Positions 1-6,470 are shown, counted from the first letter of the stretch. The stretch is 10,060 nt of DNA from Bacillota bacterium (GCA_023389895.1 JAEWDX010000164.1:1-10060); one strand, 5' to 3'. Translations and numbers: made by a program. Notes: generated by a model from the sequence alone, not told the origin.

Positions 1-584
1 GTTCATTAGTGACACAGCTAGAAACAGCGAAAAAAGGTGATATTTTTATGCCTGGAGGAATGCCGTTCGTAAAGAAAGCGCAGGAAAACAGGCATATTGA
101 ATATATAGAAGGTCCCATCGCTTATCATACACCTGTAATCGTTACTCCTAAAGGAAATCCTGCAAACATTACATCATTCGCTGATCTTGCCAATGAAAAT
201 GTTGAATTAATTGTTCCCGAATTAGAAGCTACTGCATTAGGGAAGACATTGGGAAAAATAATGAAAAACGCTAATCTCCAAAGTGAAATTGAAAAGCAAA
301 TTATTGTTGCTGTTGAATCAGCACCGAAAATTACTGCCACTTTATTGCTTGGGCAAGGAAATGCAGCAATTACCGAATACAGCGCCTGGGCGAAACAGCA
401 GGACCAGTTAGATCTTATTGAAATTGATCCTGCTATTAACGAAGTCGATGAAATTCCATGTGCTGTTATTAAATACTCCACACAGAAAGCCGAAGCAGAA
501 AAGTTTGTTAAGTTTGTTGCTGAAAAAGGGACTGAAATATTTGCAAAGCACGGATTTAAAATTGACGTACCTTCAAAGAATTGA
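1..584 (+). CDS. modA: Molybdate (or tungstate) ABC transporter substrate-binding protein ModA, 5' end cut by window
   Basis: This is the C-terminal part (about 194 residues) of a ModA-type extracellular solute-binding protein. It would capture the molybdate or tungstate oxyanion outside the membrane and hand it to the ModB permease. The frame is open to base 3, so the GTG at position 9 is an internal valine codon, not the start. The signal peptide, lipobox and first lobe lie outside the window. The visible start reads like the family segment around 'LxxQIExGxxxDVFxPG' (here QLETAKKGDIFMPGG). Family-typical stretches follow: GPIAYHTPVIVTPKGNP, a TALGK-like segment, and GQGNAAITEYSAW in the second lobe. 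The protein ends normally at TGA, 3 bases before modB. The modBC neighbours support the assignment. Sequence alone does not separate molybdate from tungstate (WtpA-like) specificity. Confidence 0.85.
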   Translation, partial: SLVTQLETAKKGDIFMPGGMPFVKKAQENRHIEYIEGPIAYHTPVIVTPKGNPANITSFADLANENVELIVPELEATALGKTLGKIMKNANLQSEIEKQIIVAVESAPKITATLLLGQGNAAITEYSAWAKQQDQLDLIEIDPAINEVDEIPCAVIKYSTQKAEAEKFVKFVAEKGTEIFAKHGFKIDVPSKN

Positions 585-587
585 TAA

Positions 588-1385
588 ATGATGAGTCGTC
601 TTATTAATAAAACGTTTCAGGCTCTTTTCACCATTTTTTTTATCTGTACTATTCTTTTTATGGCACTTATCTTTAGTGCGTTATTTTTCTTTGGGGATTA
701 TTCCTCATTTTTAACCATTTTAATGGATGAGGAATTTAAATTTGCTGTTTTCTTTACTGGATGGACAACTATTCTTGCTACATCCATTGCCTTTTTTATC
801 GGCATCCCAACAAGCTATGTCCTTTCAAGAAAAAAATTTAAAGGAAAAGGACTGGCCGAAACACTTATTGATATTCCAATCGTTTTACCGCCACTCGTAT
901 CAGGAATAGCCTTACTAATTTTTTTCGGGCCATTGATTGGAGACGAGTTAGGAAAAATTGGAATTGATATTGTATTTACAAAATGGGGAGTCGTGATTGC
1001 TCAAACCTTTATTGCCCTACCTTTTGCCATTCGTGCTTTTAAACAAGCATTTGACAGCATCGACACCCGCTATGAAAATATTGCACGAACGTTAGGATAT
1101 ACGCCTTATCAAGTTTTCATAAAAGTGACGATCCCGATGGCAAAAGGCGGAATCATTAATGGTGTAACGATGGCTTGGGCTAGAACGCTTGGAGAGTTCG
1201 GAGCAACAGCAATGCTCGCTGGAATTACCAGGTTGAAAACAGAGACATTATCAGTTGCTATCTTCTTAAATATGTCAATTGGTGATTTTGATTTTGCGAT
1301 CGTGATTTCAATTATTATGCTTATTGCAGCTTTATCTGTATTGTACATTGTTAAGCTCATGACGAGATGGGAGCGTTCTTTCTAG
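588..1385 (+). CDS. modB: Molybdate/tungstate ABC transporter permease ModB
   Basis: Complete 265-residue integral membrane permease that forms the oxyanion channel as a homodimer and couples to ModC. There are hydrophobic segments near residues 12-35, 55-78, 93-114, 132-150, 188-212 and 234-256. The cytoplasmic coupling (EAA) loop is at about 162-183, with the ARTLGYTPYQVF core and the conserved glycine, followed by TIPMAKGGI. WARTLGEFGATAML at about 197-210 is a strong signature of molybdate/sulfate-type permeases. Length is normal for ModB. Two adjacent ATG codons (588 and 591) could serve as start. The Shine-Dalgarno signal is weak, which fits translational coupling to modA, whose stop is 3 bases upstream. 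One base separates its stop from modC. Confidence 0.93.
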   Translation: MMSRLINKTFQALFTIFFICTILFMALIFSALFFFGDYSSFLTILMDEEFKFAVFFTGWTTILATSIAFFIGIPTSYVLSRKKFKGKGLAETLIDIPIVLPPLVSGIALLIFFGPLIGDELGKIGIDIVFTKWGVVIAQTFIALPFAIRAFKQAFDSIDTRYENIARTLGYTPYQVFIKVTIPMAKGGIINGVTMAWARTLGEFGATAMLAGITRLKTETLSVAIFLNMSIGDFDFAIVISIIMLIAALSVLYIVKLMTRWERSF

Positions 1386-1386
1386 T

Positions 1387-2457
1387 ATGAAAACATTGTT
1401 AGCCGTTTCAGACTTACACTATTCTCTCTCGCAATTTCATTTACATATTGCTGACTTAAAGCTTGAGCAAGGTGATTACTTTGTTATCGTCGGAAAAACA
1501 GGTAGTGGGAAAACTGTCCTATTAGAGTGTCTAGCTGGTTTAAAAAAGATAGGAAGAGGTAAAATTTTCCTTGAAAAGAAAGACATCACAAACAAACCAC
1601 CTGAGACCCGTCAGATCGGTTTTGCTTACCAGGATAGTTTATTATTCCCCTTTCTTACAGTTGAAAAGAACATCCTTTTTTCAGCCAAAGCGAGAGGACT
1701 TGAACGAGAAAATGAAATAATGAAGAGGATGAAAGAGATCGTCAATCGGATGGGAATCGCTTATCTGTTAACACGGTACCCGCAAAACTTAAGTGGCGGT
1801 GAGCGGCAAAGGGTTTCCTTAGCACGGGCGATTTTATTAAAACCGCAGCTGCTTCTTTTAGACGAACCATTATCTGCCCTTGATGCTAATACTAGAACTG
1901 AAATGAGCCAGCTATTAAAAGAATTACATTTGAATGACGAGATGACAATTATTCATGTTACTCACGACATTTCAGAAGCACTGCAGCTCGGAACGAAAAT
2001 GGCCGTTTTACAAGAAGGACAGTTTATTGAAATGAACGATCCATTTACTCTTTATACTCAACCAGTAAAGTTGGACAGTGCAAAGTTTTTGGGGATTGAT
2101 AACCTTATTCCTGTTTCTATGAAGGTACATAATGAGAAAATCTTGGTTGAACATGCTGACGGAGAATTTTTAATTGAGCACAAGAAGCAGTTCCTTAATC
2201 AGAAGCAAGTTATCATGGGAATACGCAATATCATGCTGCAAATTCAACCTCCGCAATTGGAGTATCATTCATTTAGGGCATATATTAAAACCATATCCTT
2301 CAATGGACAATTAGTATTGTTAACTTGTAAAAATAATGCTTTATGGCATATTGCTGTTCCGCTAACAAAGTGGCATGAGAAAGACTGGAAAATCGATGAT
2401 GAGATTTCTCTTTATGTAGCAAAGAAAGATATTTTGTTTTTGGCTGGTACACTTTAA
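1387..2457 (+). CDS. modC: Molybdate/tungstate ABC transporter ATP-binding protein ModC
   Basis: Complete 356-residue ATPase that powers the ModB channel from the cytoplasmic face. Visible motifs are Walker A GKTGSGKT (36-43), Q-loop Gln82, signature LSGGERQR (135-142), Walker B LLLLDE (155-160), D-loop SALD (163-166) and H-loop His193 in THD. All catalytic residues are present. Residues from about 235 to the end form a C-terminal extension with beta-rich character, as expected for the TOBE-type regulatory/oxyanion-binding domain of ModC, WtpC and CysA proteins. It starts one base after the modB stop, so the three genes should be one transcript. No ModE-type regulator is visible in the window. 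Family members also transport sulfate; the assignment to molybdate or tungstate rests mainly on the adjacent ModA and ModB. Confidence 0.92.
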   Translation: MKTLLAVSDLHYSLSQFHLHIADLKLEQGDYFVIVGKTGSGKTVLLECLAGLKKIGRGKIFLEKKDITNKPPETRQIGFAYQDSLLFPFLTVEKNILFSAKARGLERENEIMKRMKEIVNRMGIAYLLTRYPQNLSGGERQRVSLARAILLKPQLLLLDEPLSALDANTRTEMSQLLKELHLNDEMTIIHVTHDISEALQLGTKMAVLQEGQFIEMNDPFTLYTQPVKLDSAKFLGIDNLIPVSMKVHNEKILVEHADGEFLIEHKKQFLNQKQVIMGIRNIMLQIQPPQLEYHSFRAYIKTISFNGQLVLLTCKNNALWHIAVPLTKWHEKDWKIDDEISLYVAKKDILFLAGTL

Positions 2458-2461
2458 TACT

Positions 2462-2485
2462 TGAATGAATGGATGGATGGATGAA
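2462..2485 (+). repeat. Short tetranucleotide repeat (TGRA x6) after modC
   Basis: Six consecutive four-base units directly follow the modC stop, in the order TGAA, TGAA, TGGA, TGGA, TGGA, TGAA. The last unit forms part of the candidate -35 element of the small downstream gene. Because the units can slip during replication, the repeat could vary in length between strains, but it is short and imperfect. Confidence 0.6.
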
Positions 2486-2512
2486 TAATCTCTCTAGTCA
2501 TTACCCATCCTA
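2482..2512 (+). promoter_or_regulatory. Candidate forespore sigma-G/sigma-F-type promoter
   Basis: TGAATA at 2482-2487 contains GAATA, which fits the sigma-G -35 pattern GHATR. CATCCTA at 2506-2512 fits the -10 pattern CATnnTA. They are 18 bases apart, the usual spacing for this class. Transcription would begin near 2519, leaving about 28 bases of leader with the ribosome binding site at 2532-2538 before the ATG at 2547. This geometry is fully self-consistent. It is a pattern match by eye and was not tested statistically. Confidence 0.5.
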
Positions 2513-2546
2513 ACAAACGAAGTGTATACTGAAGGGAGAACTATTC

Positions 2547-2678
2547 ATGAGTCAAAAACGGGATAAAGGAAATAGTCAAAAAGGAAAACTAAGTAGTGAT
2601 ACAGTTAGCCCAACTATTGCTGCTGAAGAATTAGAAAAAGCCATACATCCAACTAAGCGGCAAAACTCTAAGCAATAA
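2547..2678 (+). CDS. Small hydrophilic protein, 43 aa, possible minor acid-soluble spore protein
   Basis: ATG at 2547 is preceded by a strong Shine-Dalgarno sequence AAGGGAG (2532-2538), 8 bases away, and the gene ends in TAA overlapping a terminator stem. The 43-residue product starts MSQKRDKGNSQKGKLSSDTV and continues through an acidic AAEELEKA helix-like patch to a basic tail, HPTKRQNSKQ. It has no hydrophobic segment and no cysteine. Size, Lys/Gln/Ser-rich composition and the candidate sigma-G promoter recall minor small acid-soluble spore proteins such as SspL (about 42 residues, also with a DKG near the N-terminus). I cannot claim homology. If it is one, it would be made in the forespore and packed into the spore core. 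It is probably independent of modABC, although read-through from modC is possible because no terminator separates them. Confidence 0.7.
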   Translation: MSQKRDKGNSQKGKLSSDTVSPTIAAEELEKAIHPTKRQNSKQ

Positions 2679-2699
2679 GCCACTCCCTGAGTGGCTTTT
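2677..2699 (+). terminator. Rho-independent terminator after the 43-aa gene
   Basis: A 9-bp perfect stem has arms AAGCCACTC (2677-2685) and GAGTGGCTT (2689-2697), a 3-base loop CCT and a run of T. The left arm overlaps the stop codon of the small gene. It should also end any transcript reading through from modABC. Confidence 0.85.
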
Positions 2700-2834
2700 C
2701 TATTGTCATAAATGTGAAAAAACAAATTCTCCTGCATGTTTTATTTTCCAATATGAAGCGGGACAATCATTATAACTAGAGCATTTGTTTCATTCTCAAT
2801 CTATCCGCTTCCCATTAGTTAACAAGAACATTCT

Positions 2835-3788
2835 CTATTTACTTTTTTGATTTAATAGCCAAGTTGTTAATTCCTCTACCTGAGCCAATACTGCCGTCGG
2901 ATCATAGTACCAAGAACGCTCTTCTGGCCAAACATAAAGTTGATTATTTTTCACGGCTGGTAAGCTCCCCCATATGGGATCTGATTTAAACTCTTCTAAT
3001 GTCCAACTATTGGAGGTCATAATAATATAGTCACCCGCATAACTGGCTATCAATTCTTCGGAAAGCTCCGCCCATTGTTTTTCCATCAATTCATCTGCTA
3101 TAGCAGCAGGCGGCTTGCGACCAAGTGCCTGATATATTGGCTGACCACCCCGTCCAAAATTATCACCATATACATATGTATTCTTATCTGTGTACTCCAT
3201 AATTGAGAAGCTTTTATCTTCTGGAATTACGGCATCAACCTTTGCTTTCGCATCTGCGATTTTCTGATCGTAATGCTCTAGCCAGACTTGCGCATCTTTC
3301 TCCTTACCAAGAAGTTGCCCGAAATATGTTAGTTCTTCATAAACATTTTTCAGTTCTCCATAAGGAATAACAATAGTAGGAGCGATCTTGCTTAATACCT
3401 CATAATTATCACCATTCCCTGTAATAATGAGGTCTGGTTGAAGCGCCAAAATACTTTCCGTAGATGGTGCACCATAAGTACCTATATCAGCGATGCCTGT
3501 TAATGCATCTTTAAAATAGTAATTTTTCAGTGTTAATCCAGGAGCACCTGCTGGAATAACATCTAAAGCGATTAAGCTTCCTACGTACTCCTCAGCTACA
3601 ATCCGCTTCGGCTGTACTGAAATGACAATTTCTCCATTTATCGTTGTAATCTTTTTTGTTATACTCGGTTCTTCAGCTTCCTCCGTTTTCGAAGAACTAT
3701 TTATTTCTCCACATGCAGTAAGCATTAACAATAGAAAAAGCAATAGTACAGTTCCTAATTTTCTACGACGATGATGTTGTAAAAGCAA
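2835..3788 (-). CDS. Ferric siderophore ABC transporter substrate-binding lipoprotein
   Basis: This 317-residue lipoprotein belongs to the FhuD/FeuA/YxeB class of siderophore-binding proteins (TroA/FepB fold). It would be anchored on the outer face of the membrane and deliver ferric siderophore to a permease. The start chosen is TTG at 3788: AGGAGG (3796-3801 on the complement) lies 7 bases upstream, and the N-terminus then reads as basic residues (HHRRRK), a leucine-rich core and lipobox LTAC with the lipidated Cys at 26. The frame stays open up to 3917, but that extension would run through the Fur box and RBS, so it is rejected. Family marks are PKRIVAEEYVGSLIALDV, LQPDLIIT, YGDNFGRGGQPIYQALG and the C-terminal SWYYDPTAVLAQVEELTTWL. 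No permease or ATPase gene is next to it, so it must share components encoded elsewhere. The actual siderophore cannot be read from the sequence. Confidence 0.9.
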   Translation of the reverse strand: MLLQHHRRRKLGTVLLLFLLLMLTACGEINSSSKTEEAEEPSITKKITTINGEIVISVQPKRIVAEEYVGSLIALDVIPAGAPGLTLKNYYFKDALTGIADIGTYGAPSTESILALQPDLIITGNGDNYEVLSKIAPTIVIPYGELKNVYEELTYFGQLLGKEKDAQVWLEHYDQKIADAKAKVDAVIPEDKSFSIMEYTDKNTYVYGDNFGRGGQPIYQALGRKPPAAIADELMEKQWAELSEELIASYAGDYIIMTSNSWTLEEFKSDPIWGSLPAVKNNQLYVWPEERSWYYDPTAVLAQVEELTTWLLNQKSK

Positions 3789-3819
3789 TTTGATTCCTCC
3801 TAAACACAATGAATGATAT

Positions 3820-3834
3820 TGATAATGATTATCA
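3820..3834 (-). promoter_or_regulatory. Fur box controlling the siderophore-binding lipoprotein
   Basis: TGATAATGATTATCA is a perfect 7-1-7 match to the Bacillus Fur consensus TGATAATNATTATCA. It lies 31 bases upstream of the lipoprotein start and just downstream of a plausible promoter on the - strand (see separate entry), where iron-loaded Fur would block transcription. Confidence 0.93.
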
Positions 3835-3840
3835 TTACCT

Positions 3841-3870
3841 ATTTTAAAGTGAGGTATAGCAAATTGTCTA
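3841..3870 (-). promoter_or_regulatory. Candidate sigma-A promoter for the lipoprotein gene
   Basis: Read on the - strand, TAGACA (3870-3865) and TAAAAT (3846-3841) are 18 bases apart, and transcription would start inside the Fur box. An alternative -35, TTGCTA (3862-3857), is part of a 10-base element shared with the promoter at 9296-9305. The exact promoter is uncertain. Confidence 0.4.
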
Positions 3871-3945
3871 TGCACTAATATGATATACAAGCCTTCATTT
3901 TTATGATGTTTGTACATTCATTGGTCCCGTAGGCAACCTCTTCAT

Positions 3946-3979
3946 TTGCATTGAAAATAATTCTCATTTATAGTATAAA
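3946..3979 (+). promoter_or_regulatory. Promoter with embedded Fur box for the first PchR-like regulator
   Basis: TTGCAT (3946-3951) and TATAGT (3969-3974), or TTGAAA (3951-3956) and TATAAA (3974-3979), are each 17 bases apart. TGAAAATAATTCTCA (3952-3966) matches 12 of the 14 arm positions of the 7-1-7 Fur consensus and sits in the spacer, so Fur binding would exclude RNA polymerase. The promoter faces the regulator gene starting at 4028. Confidence 0.75.
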
Positions 3980-4027
3980 TAATAAGAAGTTTTTTACACA
4001 TCTTATTACTTAAGGAGCGTTCATGAA

Positions 4028-4984
4028 TTGAATTTAAACATCAATACAAACGATTTAGACTCACTATATAGCGGAATTGAATGCAGACAATTTATTCTAC
4101 CATCCAATCAAAAATCTCAACGAGCATATAACTTACCGATCGATAATGGCTCAGGTATCATAGAAAGACATTCTCTAAGAGTAGGTATGGAAATGAATTG
4201 GTTTCAGGCTCAAGCGAATGAAACTATATCTTTAAACTGTGACGTTCGCTATCCTCATCTTGAATTGTTTTACCCTATATCTGGGGATGGATTTTGGGGA
4301 ACAAAGGAAAAAGAATTTAGCTTAGAAGCAAACACTTCCAATTTTTTATTTGTTCAAGATACAAAAATATATTCAGAGCTTACACCTAAGGAAAAAGTAA
4401 TCATGTTGGAATTACGCATAGATTTAAGGCACTTCAAACAATTATTCACAGAGAATAAACACCTTTTCGAGCAGTCGTTTTTCTGTCAGCAAATAACAAA
4501 TCTTTCTCTCATTCATCAACTAGTTGAACAAATAAAGAATTGCCCCTATACTGGCATGCTAAAGCAGCTTTATTTAGAAGGAAAAGCACTAGAATTATTA
4601 ACACTTCATTTAAATGGAATTGAGCTTGAAGAAGATAAGAAGAAAACTGCTACGAAGCTTAATGAAACTGATATTCACGCTCTCTATCACGCGAAAGAGA
4701 TTTTAAACAATTGCTGGAGAACACCTCCAAGTATTCTAGCACTATCAAAAATGATTGGCTTAAATGACTATAAATTAAAGTATGGCTTTAAAGAAATGTT
4801 TGGCACAACCGTATTCGGCTATGTTAGAGATTTGCGAATGCACGAAGCTCGAAATATTTTAGAGAACGGGAAAGCAAATGTCAGCGAAACAGCGCTAATG
4901 GTTGGCTACCAAAATTTAAGCCATTTTGCCACATTATTTCGGAAAACATTTGGCTATAACCCTAGTAATTTATTAAAAAAATAA
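4028..4984 (+). CDS. AraC-family regulator, PchR-like (siderophore-responsive)
   Basis: This 318-residue cytoplasmic transcription factor has an N-terminal effector domain (about 1-200) and a C-terminal AraC DNA-binding domain (about 212-318). The two helix-turn-helix units lie near 236-257 (ILALSKMIGLNDYKLKYGF) and 285-307 (VSETALMVGYQNLSHFATLF), ending in the family-typical FGYNPSNL. The GLNDYKLKxGFKEMFGTTVFGY stretch is characteristic of PchR/YbtA/AlcR-type siderophore regulators, which bind a ferric siderophore and activate uptake genes. The start is TTG at 4028, with AAGGAG at 4012-4017. The nearby ATG at 4023 runs into a stop after two codons, and no other in-frame start lies between the upstream stop and 4028. 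It is divergent from the lipoprotein gene, carries its own Fur box, and ends at a terminator. It is a paralogue of the regulator at 8230-9249. Likely targets are the lipoprotein or MFS gene; this is inferred from position. Confidence 0.88.
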   Translation: MNLNINTNDLDSLYSGIECRQFILPSNQKSQRAYNLPIDNGSGIIERHSLRVGMEMNWFQAQANETISLNCDVRYPHLELFYPISGDGFWGTKEKEFSLEANTSNFLFVQDTKIYSELTPKEKVIMLELRIDLRHFKQLFTENKHLFEQSFFCQQITNLSLIHQLVEQIKNCPYTGMLKQLYLEGKALELLTLHLNGIELEEDKKKTATKLNETDIHALYHAKEILNNCWRTPPSILALSKMIGLNDYKLKYGFKEMFGTTVFGYVRDLRMHEARNILENGKANVSETALMVGYQNLSHFATLFRKTFGYNPSNLLKK

Positions 4985-4989
4985 AAAAT

Positions 4990-5033
4990 TCTCTCAAGAC
5001 TTTTTACCTTCCTTGAGAGATTTTTTGTTTTTG
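4990..5033 (+). terminator. Rho-independent terminator after the PchR-like gene
   Basis: A 9-bp stem, TCTCTCAAG (4990-4998) with CTTGAGAGA (5012-5020), has a 13-base loop and is followed by a long T-rich tail, TTTTTGTTTTTGTTT. It separates the regulator transcript from the MFS gene. Confidence 0.9.
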
Positions 5034-5117
5034 TTTACATAGTAGGATTTTTTCAAAAGAAAATAATCCTTCCACCGTTAAAGAAAATCCTTTACTGAGT
5101 AGCAAGCTTTCTTATTT

Positions 5118-5140
5118 CTATTGATAATAATTATCAATAG
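5118..5140 (+). promoter_or_regulatory. Fur operator of the MFS transporter gene
   Basis: TGATAATAATTATCA (5122-5136) is a perfect 7-1-7 Fur box. The symmetry extends to a perfect 11-1-11 palindrome over 5118-5140. Its right edge overlaps the first two bases of the AGGAGG ribosome binding site (5139-5144). The -10/-35 elements are not clear; TTTACT (5091-5096) with TATTTC (5114-5119), 17 bases apart, is a weak candidate. Confidence 0.92.
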
Positions 5141-5151
5141 GAGGAATTGTC

Positions 5152-6378
5152 TTGCAACCAAAAAAGGTTATTTTTTTATCAATGATTATTTGTTATATCG
5201 GATTCGGTGTGATTATCCCAATCCTTGCACCATTAATTAGAGAGATTGGGCTTCAGGAAAGACATGCAGGAATTGTTATTTCTATTGCTGCCTTAGTATT
5301 ATTACTGGCAGCTCCTTTTTGGGGAGCACAAAGTGATCGAATCGGGCGGAAAAAGGTCATGCTTATTGGATTTATTGGTTTCTCATTTAGTTTAGCCTTT
5401 TTTGCCTTTTTAGGTTGGATAGGCATGAAGAATTTATTGCCACTCAATATTGTGTTTATTCTATTGCTTAGCTCAAGAATTTTGTTCGGCTTCTTTTTTC
5501 CTGCAATTTCGTCATCTTCACAGGCGCTGATGGCAGATCTTACAACTGTGCAGGAACGATCAGCAGGTATGGCCTTGATAGGAGCAGCTACTGGTATCGG
5601 CTTTATTATTGGACCAGCTCTGGGGGCACTACTATCCACAATTAGTCTAATTTTCCCTGTCATAATCACATCTATTCTTGCTTTAATCGCTGTTATATTA
5701 ATCGCTTTGCAAATTCCTAAAACGGAGCCAACAAACATAGCCAATAAGCGCAACAAAATAAAATTAACAACGAGTAGTCTACGCCCATATCTACTAATTG
5801 CTACGAGTGTCATGTCAATGATCGTTATGCTTCAAGTAACATCTGGATTTTTTATACAAGATCGGTTTTCATTAAGTTCAAAAGAAACAGCCATCTGGGT
5901 AGGTATTGGAATGCTTGCAGTTGGCATTATGATGGCGTTTGTACAAATGACTGTTATTCAAAAGCGTCAGTATTCACCACGTAGGTTAGTACGTATCGGT
6001 TTACCAATCATGCTACTTGGCTTTATCCTATTAATTGAATGGAATCATTTAGCTGGATTTGTTATTGCGTTTATGCTTTTTGGCATCGGTGGAGGATTTT
6101 TAATGTCAGGCTATACGGCAGGCATCTCCTTGTCTGCTGGGAAGGAAAATCAAGGTGCTGCCGGTGGTTTAACGGCTGTAGCTACTGGAATAGGCTCATT
6201 CATTGCACCTATTGTAGGAACAGAGTTATATCGTATACATCCAGATACACCTTATTGGATCTGCATTACGATCAGTCTCCTACTAATTGTATATGTATTT
6301 TCTTCACACAAAGGCTTAGTCATCGATCATACTGTAAAGAAGGAGGAGGCAAAAGAGAACAAAGCATCTCTTGTATAA
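5152..6378 (+). CDS. Fur-regulated MFS transporter (DHA1-like), possible siderophore exporter
   Basis: Complete 408-residue major facilitator with about 12 hydrophobic segments split by a basic central loop near 190-207. Motif A is seen at about 58-69 (WGAQSDRIGRKK), between helices 2 and 3. The antiporter motif C, with GAATGIGFIIGPALGALL at about 144-161 in helix 5, is typical of proton-driven drug and small-molecule exporters. The start is TTG at 5152, with AGGAGG 7 bases upstream; the MQPKK N-terminus leads directly into helix 1. A perfect Fur box and the siderophore regulators around it make siderophore export the best guess, as for the bacillibactin exporter YmfD or staphylococcal exporters. 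Sequence alone cannot exclude a general multidrug pump. No biosynthetic genes are nearby, and no T-tailed terminator follows. Confidence 0.87.
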   Translation: MQPKKVIFLSMIICYIGFGVIIPILAPLIREIGLQERHAGIVISIAALVLLLAAPFWGAQSDRIGRKKVMLIGFIGFSFSLAFFAFLGWIGMKNLLPLNIVFILLLSSRILFGFFFPAISSSSQALMADLTTVQERSAGMALIGAATGIGFIIGPALGALLSTISLIFPVIITSILALIAVILIALQIPKTEPTNIANKRNKIKLTTSSLRPYLLIATSVMSMIVMLQVTSGFFIQDRFSLSSKETAIWVGIGMLAVGIMMAFVQMTVIQKRQYSPRRLVRIGLPIMLLGFILLIEWNHLAGFVIAFMLFGIGGGFLMSGYTAGISLSAGKENQGAAGGLTAVATGIGSFIAPIVGTELYRIHPDTPYWICITISLLLIVYVFSSHKGLVIDHTVKKEEAKENKASLV

Positions 6379-6417
6379 TTATTTCATCATTACTATCCAA
6401 AAAAGCTGCCTTTCTAT

Positions 6418-6470
6418 TGACACTCCCACCCCTAAAGGGGCAAGCTGACTAGTGTCAGTGGGGTTCTTGC
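6418..6470 (-). mobile_element. Possible IS200/IS605-type right end / omega-RNA 3' end remnant, without tnpB
   Basis: On the - strand this 53-base block folds with GCAAG (6470-6466) against CTTGC (6444-6440), enclosing a CTGAC-ACTA-GTCAG hairpin (6458-6445). A CCCC-TTTA-GGGG hairpin (6440-6429) follows. CCCAC (6425-6429) can pair with GTGGG (6458-6462) as a pseudoknot, and TGACACT (6418-6424) can pair alternatively with AGTGTCA (6451-6457). A CTTTAG-capped hairpin followed by a GTGGGAGTGTC-like end resembles the right ends of IS200/IS605 and IS1341-type elements, which double as the 3' end of the TnpB guide RNA. No tnpB or tnpA coding sequence was recognised on either side. The assignment is from memory of such ends. 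It could instead be an unrelated structured 3' region of the Btr-like mRNA. Confidence 0.4.

Noticed and set aside
125..481. 118-codon - strand frame within modA
   Set aside because: It is opposite a clear ModA coding frame, with no start signals and no recognisable family.
2525..2530. TATACT as a sigma-A -10 element for the 43-aa gene
   Set aside because: Transcription would start inside the ribosome binding site at 2532-2538, leaving no usable leader.
2755..2811. Inverted repeat GAAGCGG / CCGCTTC downstream of the lipoprotein gene as terminator
   Set aside because: The stem is only 7 bp with a 43-base loop and no T-run in either direction; likely chance.
3789..3917. N-terminal extension of the siderophore-binding lipoprotein up to 3917
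   Set aside because: It would translate through a perfect Fur box, a candidate promoter and an AGGAGG site, and would bury the signal peptide inside the protein. The TTG at 3788 gives a normal lipoprotein N-terminus.
5253..5813. Long open frame on the - strand within the MFS gene
   Set aside because: It is antisense to a well-supported membrane protein, has no ribosome binding site, and the product looks like the low-complexity reverse of hydrophobic codons.
6418..6470. Structured block as a terminator of the MFS gene
   Set aside because: The stems are not followed by a T-run on the + strand, and the pairing is nested and pseudoknotted rather than a single strong hairpin.
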